From the NCBI GenBank assembly GCA_903813345.2, contig CAIIXF020000005.1, positions 21,021,375 through 21,085,374 on the forward strand: a DNA stretch of 64,000 bases. The letters are read 5' to 3'. This stretch comes from Owenia fusiformis. Its lineage: Eukaryota; Annelida; Polychaeta; Sabellida; Oweniidae. Made by a program: the position numbers and the translations under genes. The notes beneath the pieces were generated by a model that saw only the letters and a program-made list of their open reading frames with translations, did not search any database and was not told where the DNA came from. This document shows, piece by piece, positions 1 to 12,229 of the stretch (position 1 is the stretch's first letter; each line of letters opens with the position of its first letter).

Positions 1-1239
1 CAAAACGTAATAATTCATATTTACTGCTTTATTCAATTTCACACATATTGTCTTATCACAATTAAATTCAGCATATCCTCATATGTTCTTATAAAAATGA
101 TTAAATGCCAAAGCACTTTTATCAGATGGAAAAATAGTAGGAAAGGTGTGAGGTTAAAAATAGTTAATATCGTTCTATAGATCTTGTAAACTGTGTCACA
201 TTGTACTCTTGTAGTAGAATGCTATACCCCTCCCTTGTTTAACTAGAACTTGTGAACTGACATATCAGAACTGCAAATCTTTTAGTCTTATTTCAACAAT
301 TTTAATATTACAAAGTATGTGAACTGCTCAATATTATATGCTAACATCTTCTGTACCACAAAGACACTATACTAGCAGATTAATGGCACTTGATTAAGTA
401 ATTTGTACATATCAATCTTTAATGGGGTTGGATTATGGCCCAGTAGGTCATGACCTAGTCTGGGTGAAAAAATGTTTTATCAAATATTGGAAATCACAGG
501 GCCGTGATCACTTTGATTTTTTACCCTTTAAGCTTTTTGGTCACTCAAATGAATCAAATAAACTTGATGCCAAGATATTAAATTATGAGAAATTGAGATA
601 ATTAAGAAAACTTCCCAAATTCTTCACATTGCTATTGCTCCATATTGATGTGGACGTCAAAAAAGAGACTGACACTGGTGTGTAGATATTCAAATGAGCT
701 AGAGTATCATGCCATCTTTAATCCTTAATTTTGATTAATTACAGAGAAATATGCATGTAGGTTACTAGGTCGGGCCATTTTACAACTGACCCATACAGCG
801 GTGGAAAATGGCCCATGCCATAGACTTTACACTGCTGGGATAAACGAAAGAAACGGACACGAAACTGGAATGAAACAAGAATATACAAAAAATTACTGAA
901 TTATTTGGAAGAATTGATGACGTATAGTTCATTTGTTTGTTTATTTATTGATGGGGCAATATGTCACTTACGTCACAGATAATGGTATTATATTCCGAGA
1001 ACCCATTAACAAAAGTGTTATATGACGTCATGATAAAACAACATTGAAAATGAGAATCTCTTAGTTGCTATGGATTAGTATGTCGTAAAGCGTCATATAT
1101 CGTCATTCTGCGTCTTTGATATTTAATACAGAACACTTGTCAAACGTGAAGTTAACAAACGAGCTTTTCATGGAGGTGTTAATTTTCTATTTCTGTAATT
1201 TAAAAATATATCACCATATTGTCGTAAGGGTTACACTGG
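1..1239. other. No gene seen; CRE-like sites
   Basis: I see no convincing coding region here. Between 918 and 1,030 there are three cAMP-response-element-like sites: TGACGTA at 918, TTACGTCA at 969 and a perfect TGACGTCA at 1,023. They lie about 50 bases apart. Such a cluster can mark a promoter, but no TATA box, first exon or CpG-rich stretch accompanies it, so this is only a hint. Confidence 0.3.
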
Positions 1240-1365
1240 TATATCCTTAAATTACGTTTCAAAATACAGACTCCAACTTAAATGATGCAATGTTGTTAGG
1301 CACGCAGTTTGTGATCGAAACAAACTGCGCGCCTACTTAGGCGCGCAGCTTGACATGGGCACCGT
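1240..1365 (-). mobile_element. Truncated end of the AGGCGCGCAGTTTG transposon family
   Basis: The last 70 bases are nearly identical, in reverse complement, to the left end of the 2.2-kb transposon at 26,846-29,091. They include the terminal GTGCCCATGTCAAGC and both nested hairpins built from GGCGCGCAG. The adjoining stretch (about 1,247-1,302) matches an internal stretch of that element (about 27,905-27,960), so this is a shorter deletion derivative or fragment of the same family. The outer end reads CACCGTA rather than CACCGTG. No target duplication could be assigned because the other end is missing. Confidence 0.7.
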
Positions 1366-2554
1366 ACGTCATTATTTGTAATAACGGTTATCTTTTAAAA
1401 ATCTAAACAATTCCGGACTTCAAATTCATATTAAATCATATAACATCCATAGTAAGTACAATTTTAAAGTATTTTCCATAAATAGGGGGTTTAAATTTAA
1501 TGACATGAAATATTTTGTCCTAGATATCGTTTATTTCTACTCCAGTGCACAAGGGCCGATTACAACCTGAAATCCCTGAAATTGTGAAATTGCAACAGAC
1601 CCTCCTTGTACTTAATTTCGGCAATATTAAATAAAGAGATGGCATGAATTTTTTTATTGATATTAGAAGAACATATATAAAATAAACTTTTCCTCGCGTG
1701 CATTTAAATTCTGCCGTGTGCAATTACCCCCGTGGGTTCTCAAAGTTTCACTTATTTTAGGCAAAAGACAAAAACGTACTTTGGGGGTTAAGGTGCTCTT
1801 CAGACATTCCAGAGGCGAGAATAACATGAAACCAGACAGGTTTTAATTTTAATTTTATCGTTTTTATAAATAACATCGTCTTCCTGCATGCATTTTGGGT
1901 TTGATTCATCCTTTACACTGACGTTTTAGGTATAAAAGTCTCGGGCTTTAAGTCATTACTAGATCGCGTTCAAAGTACTAAGTACCGTTCGCATTACCAT
2001 TGTTCTCAGAGGGACAATGCTGCCTGGATAATTTCGTCCAGCAACCAATTCGCCCAGAAACAAAACCAAGAGACGTATGTAGCAAGTGCCATTTCTAGAA
2101 ACTCAGTTTAGAGTCGGGAAAGTGACTTGAGAATGCAGGAAAGCTGACCAATCAGAATGCCCGATTCCTCAGTATTTCTCAAGTGAATCTTCGATTATGG
2201 AGAAACTTTTTCACGCTCGAATTCCACCTATCTATTGCACATGGATCGCTTCAAAAGTGATACAATCGGGAAGCTGGTTTTGTCAGCTTCACTATGACAT
2301 TATGCTTTTAGAAATCGACCGAGAAATGGCGGAGAAAAAGACCGAAAAGTGTCATTTCTAAAACGGCGAGTTTGGTAAGCTAAAGTGGATTGGGACTGCT
2401 AGAAAGCCAGCCAATCAGAACGCAGGATTTCTTATGTGAAACTTGGAATTCGAGAAATCGCCTTTACCTTCTATTTCCTCAGTTTTCTCGCAATTTGGTC
2501 ACTACAAAGTGAAACCATCAGAAAGCTTTAGTTCCGAGCATAACCATGGTCTTA
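1366..2554. other. No gene seen
   Basis: This is AT-rich sequence with only short unsupported reading frames. I see no splice-linked exons, RNA gene or clear repeat boundary until the element starting at 2,555. Confidence 0.5.
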
Positions 2555-3711
2555 TTATCCCATCGAACGAAGTTCGGAGGGATATAGGGAACGCCTCCGT
2601 CCGTACGTACGTACGTACGTACGTACGTCCCTCCGTCCGTCCGTCCGTCCGTCCGGGCAATAACTCAAATACCGTTGGCCCGATTTTGTTCATATTTTGT
2701 ACACATATACCCTATGGGGGTAGAAGTTCTGCTCGAAAGCCGATTTTCAAAATGGCCGCTCATTTCAAAATGGCGGCCATTTTAGTGCCGAATTTACAGT
2801 AATTTAGGTGCAATATGTAAAACTGTAGTAGCAATATGTTTTAGATGTAAAAAAATTATATAGGACATTAATAAAGCTAGAAATGTAGATATTAAAGAAG
2901 CACATGGCAGCCATCTTGAAAAATGGCGGCCTTTACTCGTTATTTTACGATTTTTGCTGTAACTCGAGAAGTAGTGGAGCGATTTTGTACATATTTGGTA
3001 TGTGAATACTATAAACATGGCACACTGTCTAAAGACACTTTTGGTAGAAGGTGGCCATTTTAAAAATTGGCCGCCATTTTAAAAATGGCCGCCATTTTAA
3101 CCTATTTTACTATAACTGGAAAAGTAGTGGAGCGATTATGTTCATATTTGGTATGTGAATATTATAAGGATGGCACACTGTCTAATGACACTTTTGGTAG
3201 AAGGCGGCCATTTTTCAAAATGGCCACCATTTTAACGTATTTTGCTATCTCGAAAGGTAGTGGAGCGATTTTGTTCATATTTGGTATGTGAATACTAAAA
3301 GCATGACACACTATCCTATGACACTTTTAGTAGAAGGTGGCCATTTTGAAAAAAAATTTGAAAAATGGCCGCCATTTTAATGTATTTTATAATAATTCGA
3401 AAAGTAGTGACGCGATTTTGTTCATATTTGGTATGTGAATACCGTAAGCATGGCACACTGTCTAATGACACTTTTGGTAGAAAAAATGGCGCCATTTTAA
3501 CGTATTTTACTATAACTCGAAAAGTAGTGGAGCGATTTTGTTCATATGTATGTGAATACTATAAGTATGGCAAATGGTCTAATGACACTTTTGGTAGAAG
3601 GTGGCCATTTTGAAAAATGCCTTCCATTTTTGCTATATACTTTGTTTGTAAAAATGCCATCCATGGCTGTTCGATGGGATTCGCTACGCTTTGGCGTTGC
3701 CGTTGTTCTGG
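2555..3711 (+). mobile_element. Helitron-like non-autonomous element, family B, copy 1
   Basis: The element lies between an A at 2,554 and a T at 3,712, starts TTATCCCATCGAACGAAG and ends GTTGTTCTGG, a CTRR-type 3' end. Its 5' end folds as a hairpin (ATCCC..CGAAC-GAA-GTTCG..GGGAT). Near the 3' end GTTCGATGGGAT is the inverted partner of the 5' terminus, followed by a small hairpin (ACGCT-TT-GGCGT). The middle carries about five tandem units of 120-160 bp with the recurring phrase TTGGTATGTGAATACT and blocks of ATGGCCGCCAT, next to a TACG/TCCG microsatellite. No target duplication is seen. The layout resembles Helentron-associated HINEs such as pearl. It encodes no protein I can recognise. Confidence 0.75.
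2600..2655. repeat. TACG/TCCG tetranucleotide microsatellite
   Basis: Runs of GTAC-type and TCCG-type tetranucleotides sit 45 bases inside the 5' end of the family B element. A matching tract occurs at the same place in the copy at 30,344, so it is part of the element rather than chance. Confidence 0.9.
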
Positions 3712-3755
3712 TTTATTTCGAAATCTGTCAACTAATAGCAGAGTTATGTACTGGA

Positions 3756-3850
3756 TAAAGCATAAGAATGAGATTTTATAAGAAATAATACACCGAAGGC
3801 CGAAGGCCTGAGGTTATTATTTCTTATCAAATCGAATTCGAATGCTTTAT
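3756..3850. repeat. Imperfect palindrome of about 95 bases
   Basis: The left arm contains ATAAGAAATAATA and the right arm TATTATTTCTTAT, with the centre CGAAGGCCGAAGGCCTGAGG. The pairing extends outward to AAAGCAT / ATGCTTT. It could be a tiny foldback element or a site that forms a cruciform. No target duplication was found. Confidence 0.7.
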
Positions 3851-5740
3851 CTTACTTAAATCACACACATTCTTATAACAGGTAAATGGTATATTGCAGG
3901 TAAATGGTCAATGATCTAATCTGGAAAATTTTATTTCTTTTGTGTTGACTGTTCATGTAGGGGTAAGTGGTTTGATACATGTAAGTGAGTGAGTTCTTTT
4001 GAGTTGACTGTTCATGTAGTTATATAGCCAATTAATTGTAACAACAAAAAGAGTTGGTTGCATTGACCTCATGAGTGTGAGTTGATTTAAGTGACTGAGT
4101 GGGCTATAATTAGTCTAGCTTCAGTGCACTACAGGTGACCGTCCAGTCCAGAACATTGCATTTGAATACAGCAGAATATTTGTAAGTAAGATAAGATCAA
4201 TGATGTAGATAGCAACAAAAATTGATAAATTGTTTTATTCTAAAGAATGCACAGTAACAAGAGAAGGGTACATGTATTTTTGTATATTGTTTTTAGGGAA
4301 TGAAAACTATCAAAAACTGTCAATGGTCATTTATGTCTCACTTGTTTTTGATAGCTTGCCAAGTGTACATTCTTTAAAAACAATAGAAAAATAATGCACT
4401 TTCCTTTTGATAAAACCATACATTCTTAAAAATAAACCACAGCAAATTCTATTGTGTTGCTACCCAAGTGGGATTTAAAGACTAATAAATGCCATTTTTT
4501 AAACAGCCAGTTTAGAGCCAGAAAGTAGATTCAAACTGCAACAACATTATGCAAATTAGCTAGACGTATCTAGGTTAGTAGCACACGTATGTGGGTTAGT
4601 AGGTTTGCTCTGTCAAGGCCGCGCATGTATCAATATATAAGCAGGTCTCGGCCGTTTCAGCATACTTCATACAGGTATGAATCGTTACGTGTACTTTCAC
4701 GGAATCCACGCAGATTGAAAAATGTTGATACATATTTGATCATTTCCATTTACTAGTATTAAGCCTCAATTCGTAATTCTTAAAATCGCGGATTCGGTAG
4801 TATTGAATCTCTAATAAAGATGGCGCGAAAGTTTTTCCTTATAAGGTCAAAATATTTCCCATGATGCAGTTCGCGGGGGAACAAAATTTTTCTACCTTGT
4901 TTTTCCCCGTTGGTTTAACATGGGGATTTTCATACCCATTTTTCAAGCGATATTTTCGATCGAATCTCCATGCGATCGGAGAAAACAAACTATCAGAAAC
5001 AATTAGTCTTTTAATAATCTTTATATAACATATATTTTTTTTCATTTTATTGGCTCCTAACGGGGTGAAAACAATGATTGAAAATGGGAGTATATTCCGG
5101 AAGAGAAGAAGTCACGTGACTAGTCGCCATATTGGAAAAAGCAATTCCATTCGACTTTCAACACGTTCATGCCAATATTACCGCACTACAAACTGTAACA
5201 TCGATGCAACAACTGAATAAAAGTACTCATCTTCATATTACATTATAGAGTTACGTTGAAAACCCACAAACAACTGAGCATTTGACCAAAGAAGACACGT
5301 CGCTATTATCTAGGTCAAGTTTAGTGGTTCGAAAGCAAATCTTTCATACTCGTTTCCGAATTTTGTTGTTAATTGTATAATCTTTTATTGATTAAATCTG
5401 GTATACTGACTATTAATTCAATGACAAAGAAGAAGAATTCCGATGGTGTCATTTTTTATTTAGCTTGCGGGTGTAAAAACAAAATTGCGTAATTAATTTG
5501 ATTTAGAACTTTCGGGTCTCACAAATAGCTACACGAAATGCATCGTTGAAAAATATTGACCAATCAAATTTTGTCCTTTTTGAGTACATATATGCACCAT
5601 ATATGCGAACGTTCTGATTCAAAGAGCGAACAGCGAAATGGAGAATTATATTACAGCGGAAATATTACATTTTGCGTCTGAAAACCTACTTACTTCAACC
5701 TGAGACTAACATAAACAGATAAAAGGAATTTTAAACTTTA
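3851..5740. other. No gene seen
   Basis: No coding exon, RNA gene or bounded repeat is supported. Open frames are short and lack family signatures. Confidence 0.5.
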
Positions 5741-5751
5741 TCCGAGAGTTG

Positions 5752-5788
5752 TATCTCCCGTGTCGCGCCACCCGCGACACGGGAGATA
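5752..5788. repeat. Perfect 16-bp stem hairpin
   Basis: TATCTCCCGTGTCGCG and its exact reverse complement flank a 5-base loop, CCACC. This is the most GC-rich and most perfect small hairpin in the window. It may be the core of a short foldback or a structural end of a degraded element. No second copy was noticed. Confidence 0.85.
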
Positions 5789-6600
5789 TAGTATAGTCTC
5801 AGCTTCAACATAGGAGGAGGAATGACATGTACATCATACAAACTTCATTCAAATACATACAGTAATCAACTCATAATTATAAAGAAATTCTTGAAACCTT
5901 TATTGCAATTGCAAATGCGCATAGAAGACTTTATTTCATGTATTTGGTTCCGTAATACTTGTCAAACTATATGCCTTCATGCACATTAGACTGCCAAGAA
6001 CGTTTTTATAGCGATCTACCACGGGCAATAGATCTACTACTAAGTTTTGTTTTTTCGTGGATAATGACAAATATTCTACCATTTCCCTTTCCTTCCCATT
6101 TCCCAAGGAAAAATCTTTTTAACTGAATCTTTCACAGATTTCATATCGCAAATAAACAGTATCGCATAATATAATCGACAATGTTTTGATTAAATATACT
6201 GGCCATACTAACTGACTAATAATTGATATATCTTGTTGATACTAGGTTCAGTCTATTTTCGTAATTAAAAATCAGTGATTTAAATGCTAAACCTAATTTT
6301 GAATATTGTTTATCCAAAGTAAAATCGGTTGTCTCAGTGCGTTTGAGATATCAAACATCATACTTTCAATAGAAATAAAAATGTATTTCAAAGATCGGTG
6401 TTTCAGTCTTAAGCGCAGTATTGATATATTTAAGTATTGCACTACGCTGGAGCCTAGAAAGTATAAAAATGACTTTTTAATTTAAACCAGCGTAAAATTG
6501 AATTTCGAATTATAATATTTGCTTGAGTCGTGTTAATAGACCTTCCAGGGCTGTTGTATTTGGGCGATAATAAAAAATAAATACTCTTAATAAAATTGAC
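5789..6600. other. No gene seen
   Basis: AT-rich sequence without supported exons or repeat boundaries. Confidence 0.45.
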
Positions 6601-6605
6601 GCACG

Positions 6606-6730
6606 ATAAGGCAATTGCCGTATTATGCTTTAATAGCGCTGAGTTTCTAGACATGCGCGTTTGGAATTAAAATAAGACGATACGGCAATTGCCGTATCGT
6701 CGTTCAATTGCAATATGATACGGCAATTGA
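6606..6730. repeat. Three copies of a CGGCAATTGCCG palindrome
   Basis: The central copy (6,679-6,698) is the perfect 20-base palindrome GATACGGCAATTGCCGTATC. Degenerate copies lie at about 6,608 and 6,717. Function is unknown; dyad symmetry and clustering are the only evidence. Confidence 0.7.
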
Positions 6731-6744
6731 GCCCATCGTCTCCA

Positions 6745-6895
6745 CTGTATTCACACCTACCCCCGCGTAAGCGAGCTGGAAAAATTCTAGGTGTCCAAAA
6801 CCTGCCAGTGTTCACTGAAGCTGTCCAAAGTTTGAAGGAAGGTGTTCAACATTTGGAAGTCACTCATGTTAGATGATCCCAAGTTGACAGCCCTG
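6745..6895 (-). mobile_element. Fragment of the CAGGCCTGTCAACT MITE family
   Basis: The stretch at 6,841-6,895 matches in reverse complement the left end of the element at 20,826-21,323, including TTCAACATTT..AAGTCACTCATGTTAG and the end CCCAAGTTGACAG..CTG. It directly abuts a fragment of Helitron-like family C at 6,896, so it probably inserted into that copy. The other end is not recognisable. Confidence 0.6.
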
Positions 6896-7156
6896 CATTC
6901 AGTGACCTTCGAAAGGTCAAAAAAGTTGATTTTTGGATGTAAATTTTGGTCAGCTTAATCACAAAAGACCTTACTGAGCTCTGAATAAGTAAAATTTTCA
7001 AGGTCAAAGGTCATCAAACTAGGTCACACAACTGTGCTATGTAAGTTTATCAAAGTTCGAGATGACAAATCCAACTCAATATTTTTGTTTGAAAGTCAGG
7101 GTATACATTCCTCTGAAAGTTCCAAACTGTGTGAGCACAGGACCGTGGGTCCTTAT
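6896..7156 (+). mobile_element. 3' fragment of Helitron-like family C
   Basis: The sequence matches the last quarter of the fuller copy at 33,271-34,236. It contains TTCAGTGACCTT, the TTTTCAAGGTCAAAGGTCA stretch, the subterminal CTGTGTGAGC and the terminal hairpin AGGACC-GTG-GGTCCT. The rest of the element is missing to the left. Confidence 0.75.
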
Positions 7157-7612
7157 TTCTATTTGATGCGAAATTATACAACATTTTGTATTAAAATTTG
7201 ATCTATTTACTGCTAGAAAGATTTATTACATTTTAGTAATTCATATTATTGAAAGGCTTTCCGAATAATATACAGCCAAAATCATAAAAAGTTAAATAAA
7301 AAGGGACTCATTAATGAACCTTGTTTGATTCCTAAAGAGATGATCGCTAACTTGGTGTATTATTTAAATTTGAAGCTAATGAAAGTATTGTATTATTAGG
7401 AATATTCTTATATATTTTAGACAAAAGAGGGTGATAATATTAATATCTGAGTTGTACATAAATCAAATGTGTTCATGTAATGATGTCATGAAATTCTTCC
7501 TTACCCCCTTATTTAGTTGTTTAAGCTTCAGTACTCAAAGTTGTACAAATAGAGTCATGAATTACACAGACTCATTAGTAAATATATTTGTTTGGAAGAC
7601 CTAATCCCAATA
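7157..7612. other. No gene seen
   Basis: AT-rich sequence with no supported feature. Confidence 0.45.
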
Positions 7613-8216
7613 TACAGGGTGGGTCAAAAAACGCCACTTTTCATTCAATGCAATGCTATAACTTTTTAATTTTTGATACAAAATCATAATTTGCATACCA
7701 AATGAAACTTGAGGTTGTTATCTAGCCATGGAGCATGAATTACACACTTTTACTTGAATAAAATATGTCACCAGCGTCTCACTTAAACATGTGGTGTGCC
7801 ATGAGAAATAAGCATAATTTGCAAAATATTCCTGAACTGATACGCCCTGATGACCGCCAAGCTAATAGCCCTAATGCAAACACCAGTGAGTATAGGGTAT
7901 GGGAAGGTCTCCAGGAGATGGTATGAACGCACCCAATCTAAAAGAAATTGCTCAACTAAAGCTGGCACTTAAGATACATTGAAAAAAATACAGCTAACAT
8001 TTCATTGATACTGTTATATCAGCAAGGCGACTAAAACTAAAATCTATCAACAAATAGGGTGGCGGACCAATTGAACTCCTCTTGGAGGACTTGTTACATT
8101 ATATTATTAATAAGAACCCCTGGCACTATATAACTGCAAAATTTGGGGTATGTGGGTTGGAAAATAAAAAAGTTATAGTGTCTTGAAAAAAAAGTGGCGT
8201 TTTTTCAAATTGCAGT
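7613..8216. mobile_element. Degraded Tc1/mariner-type MITE
   Basis: The left end reads TA then CAGGGTGGGTCAAAAAACG. The right end carries the inverted partner (GTGGCGTTTTTT) but its last bases are decayed. A TA target and a CAGGG terminus are typical of Tc1/mariner non-autonomous elements. No transposase remnant is visible inside. Confidence 0.6.
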
Positions 8217-8239
8217 TTGGCTTTTAAACAAGTACTTTT

Positions 8240-9340
8240 ACCACTACTGTTGACAATTTCAGCTTTAAAATACACCCCCCCCGCAAGGACCTTATCATGC
8301 ATTTCTCTGTGAAGCGTGTCTTCAATTCAAAAAACATATTTTCTCCAGACATTTTATGCAAATTAGTTTCTAAGATCGCGTGCCAGGCATTTCTGGTATT
8401 TAATGTCATTATATTGGCATATCCTGTAAAGTTTTTAAGGTTGAATGCCTTTCATTCCTGACATTTATTGTCACAGCCATTTTGTGCACAAAAGTTTTTT
8501 CAGCTAAGAATGCCTGATGATATTTCTGACATTTATTGTCAAGGGCATATCTTGCACATCAGTTTTTAAGGTTGTGTGCCTGGCGTTTCTGATATATATT
8601 TTCAAAGCCATTTTCTTAAGGTTGCACGTCTTGAATTCCATTTACTGTCACATAGGCACATCCCAAAAATTGCAACAGTTTTTAAATTAGGCTTATATTG
8701 TATATTGATACCAGTTGAAAAACATATCAAAAATATAGAAAAATATATGCAGTGGACAAATATGAAATGTCACATTCCAGGTACCCCCCTCCAAATTTGA
8801 GTATGGGATTGTAAATATATTTTTATTTCAAAATGGAATACTCTTGTCAACTAAACGAGTAATATTATGATAGTTTACTGACATAAGAGCAACTAAAAAT
8901 TGTTAACCAACTATTTGAGTTCAATAATTGGCATTTCTAGCGCCAAATATCTGAAAATAGGCCATCAAATAGCCCGAATTTAATATAACAATGTATTTAT
9001 TTCTGTATCAATTCACCAGAATTGCATGAGAAATATCAAGGAGGGTATCGTGCACCTGAACATTGTCTTTGATAAGTATCAGGGTCATTAAGTAAATATT
9101 GAGCGTGAAAATAATATTTGAAATTTCAATATTTTACCACACCCACTTTTGGGGTGACCTTACTTTTGTTTAATTACTTCCAAGATATGTCATATTTGAA
9201 CTCAATAGCACAACTAAATTATTTGTAAAGGCTTATTTTGTCCTGAAAACAGTTTTTTGAGGTTTTCAGGAAAGGATTATGTAAAAAAAAAGTAGAAAAC
9301 AGCAAATGCCAGGTGAAATATAGGGGAAGCCCTACTTCTA
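8240..9340 (+). repeat. Left arm of an old inverted duplication
   Basis: This arm matches 12,230-13,130 in reverse complement. The best-kept part is around 8,660-8,790 (AAAAATTGCAACAGTTTTTA, AGTTGAAAAACATATCAAAA, GCAGTGGACAAAT). Weaker matches continue inward past ACCCACT / AGGTGAAAT phrases near 9,150 and 9,320. Both arms also carry degenerate 75-base repeats ending in GACATTTATTGTCA. Divergence is high by eye, so the duplication is old. Confidence 0.6.
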
Positions 9341-9505
9341 GTTGATAACAGTTAAATTATCAAATGTTTTTTCCTTTTAAATTCAATTTGATATATAATA
9401 CACCTTTTCTGGTAAAACAGAGAACGATTTGTTACAATCAGTGGTCAAAAAATGTCCTTGAAAAGGCAACAAAATGTTAAATATCCCTGTCCCTGACATC
9501 AGTTT

Positions 9506-9961
9506 ATTAATATGAGCCAAAAAAGGTAACCCAACCAAATGTTTGTTAATAACCCAGTCATTCAGCATGGGTTTGACATCATATTTGGCACAATTACCTT
9601 GTTCAATGTTCTTTCATTCTACTAAGTATCATTGATCTATCCTTAATAGTCACGATTTTATGGCCATTTACAAAATGTGCTCAAAATATCGAAATGTGCC
9701 TAACTGACTGGACATCAATACCACCAGTTTTTTTTTTTTATCTGTGGACCTTTTTTCGATACTAACAACACTTGAAACATTAAAACAAGAGATAAGAATG
9801 AAGATGAGAGTCATAACACATGATTTTTATGCTCCTGATTTGAACAACAACGCACGATACGTTCAAGAATCAATTCTGCCAAATAGGACACTAAATCCAT
9901 GCAGGATGATTGGACTGGATTATTAAGATTTGTTTGGGTTACCTTTTTGGCTCGCCCTGTA
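9506..9961 (+). mobile_element. Palindrome of two mariner 3' ends
   Basis: Both ends carry GAGCCAAAAAAGGTAACCC in inverted orientation, the right one running into GCCCTGTA. The arms pair over about 170 bases each. The right arm includes the end of a Tc1/mariner transposase (ETLKQEIRMKMRVITHDFY, around 9,774-9,830). The left arm, read on the minus strand, is the 3' flank of the same family seen at 20,430-20,763. The element is therefore two 3' ends joined head to head. Confidence 0.65.
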
Positions 9962-10334
9962 TTAAGGAAAAATTGTTACTTTTGACTAAGGTGTTCTTAA
10001 CACCACAGTGATATTGAGAAATGAAATGAAGAAGTTCAACTGAAGAATGTTCGATTTCAAGATGAAATTCAATAAAAAATGAGGAAAAGGTTTCTACATT
10101 AATAAATCCTCCTGAGTTAACTTGTGTAACGCAAAGTAAATCCCTGGTCTTTATACAGGGCCTGGTTCGATTATGTTATGTTTATTATCAAAAATGCTGC
10201 CTTAATTTTGTAATCTTAACCTTCATATATGTGTCTTACTTATAGAGAGCAAAAAAGAATGCTGATTAAATAAGCTTAATACTATTATGTTGTAACAACA
10301 ATCAGTTACAACCTTGTCTATCACCAGCCTTCAT
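9962..10334. other. No gene seen
   Basis: AT-rich spacer with nothing supported. Confidence 0.45.
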
Positions 10335-10590
10335 CAGGGGCGGATATGGGAACCAACAGGGGGGGGGGGCAAATGTCAGGTCTGAGAAAAAAACTTCCGC
10401 GGAAAAAATTTTGGGCCCCTAAAACCCCAAATTTTGAAATATTGAGACCCATTTTATTCGATTAAAAAATAAGGCTTTAAAAGACCAATTTATGACCAAA
10501 AATGCCCACTTTTTGGGGCCTTAAGGCCTTTTTTGGGCCCAATTTTTTTCTGGGCCCGCCCAAGGGGGTGGGAGGGGCCCAGATCTGCCA
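10335..10590. mobile_element. Small hAT-type MITE
   Basis: The left end CAGGGGCGGATATGGG and right end CCCAGATCTGCCA are inverted partners of the kind seen in hAT elements. The interior is unusually G/C-homopolymeric with many GGGCCC and CCCC runs. A degenerate duplication (CCTTCAT / GTGTTCAT) may flank it, but the match is imperfect. Confidence 0.55.
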
Positions 10591-11059
10591 GTGTTCATTA
10601 TTTAGTCATCATTATTCTCATGATCAGTAATGGAGGTATTTGCACAAATGCCCTTGCATACCTTACATGTCAAAGAACAGTTATTTCATTTTTCTACAAG
10701 AACATCTCATAGAAATACAATCTGCCTTACACACACAATGGATGATCTCTGAGAAAGGGGAGCTACATTTAGGCAATCGGTACATAGTTTCGCTGCTTAT
10801 TTCCCAGACCAATTATAATGGAGGCAGTTTATTTCCCTCCCACTCCTGGATCTGATGGTACACTCTGTAACTGTGGTATTCCGCAGCATCAGAAAATGGA
10901 GGAAGAACACGGGGCTGCAATAATTCAGATCTTGCTGCTCTCTTTTAATAGAATTTTAGAAGCCTAAGATAATTTAGGGTTTCACCATTTTCCACCATAA
11001 ATTGACAAAAGAGCATGTTCCTCTGCAATGACAGAGTTGCTTGCATTTCACTGGTTTTC
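10591..11059. other. No gene seen
   Basis: Contains one 71-codon frame (10,640-10,855) without family features. Nothing else is supported. Confidence 0.4.
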
Positions 11060-11460
11060 TACTTGTTTACGTTGTAACAAAATGTCGGAACATCGAAGGT
11101 TTGATTTTTCTTTTTTCTTTATTTCACACATTGTAGGCAGAATTCCCAACACATTGTTATCACAAACATGTATCAGTATTATATGTTTAAAAAATGTACA
11201 TATTTGCGAACAAATAGTTCAGAAGACAACAGAATCTTCGATTTAATTCCTCACTTAAGTTACATAAACGGTATTTCGATAAACAATTAAGATCTGCACT
11301 TTTAACCCAAACCGTTTATTTAACTTAATAGGAATTAAATCAACAATTCTGTGAGAAAAAAACATCGTGGGGATTCTGCCTACAACGCGTGAAAAAAAGG
11401 AAAAAAGTAATATCGTACTTTCGACGTTTAGACATTTTGTTACCGAAACGACAAGCGTAA
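11060..11460. repeat. Large imperfect palindrome
   Basis: The arms pair around a centre near 11,285. GATTTAATTCCT..TTAAGTTA..ATAAACGGT pairs with its inverse at 11,310-11,342, and farther out GTAACAAAATGTC and GTAGGCAGAAT recur in inverse order on the other arm. The arms are about 180 bases. Because both arms read through in one frame, a 217-codon open frame on the minus strand (11,255-11,908) overlaps it. I recognise no protein family in that frame and doubt it is a gene. Confidence 0.65.
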
Positions 11461-12229
11461 TCGAGCGGATCACCAGTGCTTTTGGTAATTTAAAAACAAC
11501 CGCTTGTTTTCTCAATAACTCACTCTTTTTTATCTGCCTCAATGATAGCCTCTCGTCTATGCCATATACACCAGCCTTCAGCAGGGTATAACCTGAATGC
11601 GATGTCACACCGCAGAAAAGAAACAAAATATTGTCACAGACCACTTTTCCCAAAGACAATCTTATTTCATTTATATTCCAACATTTTGTTTCTTGGGTTG
11701 CTGCTTTTGGTTCAGGTTTGAAGAAAATGTTGAAGTTTGTGTTTTGTGCATGATAAATGAGAAGCACAAGGAGATCTGTATGAGTACTGTATTTGAGGTT
11801 TGGACACTTTGGATTGCAGTTTTCACAATCACAATATCTGCATCCGATTCTGAATGCAGCACATGTACACTCAATGTTTTCCAACCTGGCAGACAGAATT
11901 ACCATCATTCCTATGCACTGAAATTATATTAATGAAAGACTCCCCAGATTTTAATGTTCTCTGTCAGTTTAAATTCCGTTTAATAACCATAAATTCGTTT
12001 TCTACAGCATTATACATCCAATTGATAGTTCCATAGTAATGTACTCTTATGTAATGATTTATTTATCTGATGAATTTAAATTGCAAATTTTGTTATAATT
12101 AATAATTTAAACAATATTAAATTCCACAAAAACTACAACTTACATTATTTAGATAAGCCTAGTATAGAGCAGTTATCAAATACCCTAATATCAGAGTGGT
12201 GGTATGTAATTATTCATCAAATAAAAGTG
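11461..12229. other. No gene seen
   Basis: The remainder of a 217-codon minus-strand frame runs through here. It has a cysteine-rich patch (CRYCDCENCNPKC) but no homologue I recognise and no splice or promoter support. Confidence 0.35.

Noticed and set aside
2443-2802. A 119-codon frame with VRTYVRTYVRPSVRPSVRP
   Set aside because: It is the translation of the tetranucleotide tract in the family B element; the copy at 30.3 kb gives a similar artefact.
11255-11908. A 217-codon frame on the minus strand
   Set aside because: It spans a palindrome, has no recognisable domain, no splice or promoter support, and overlaps open frames on the other strand.
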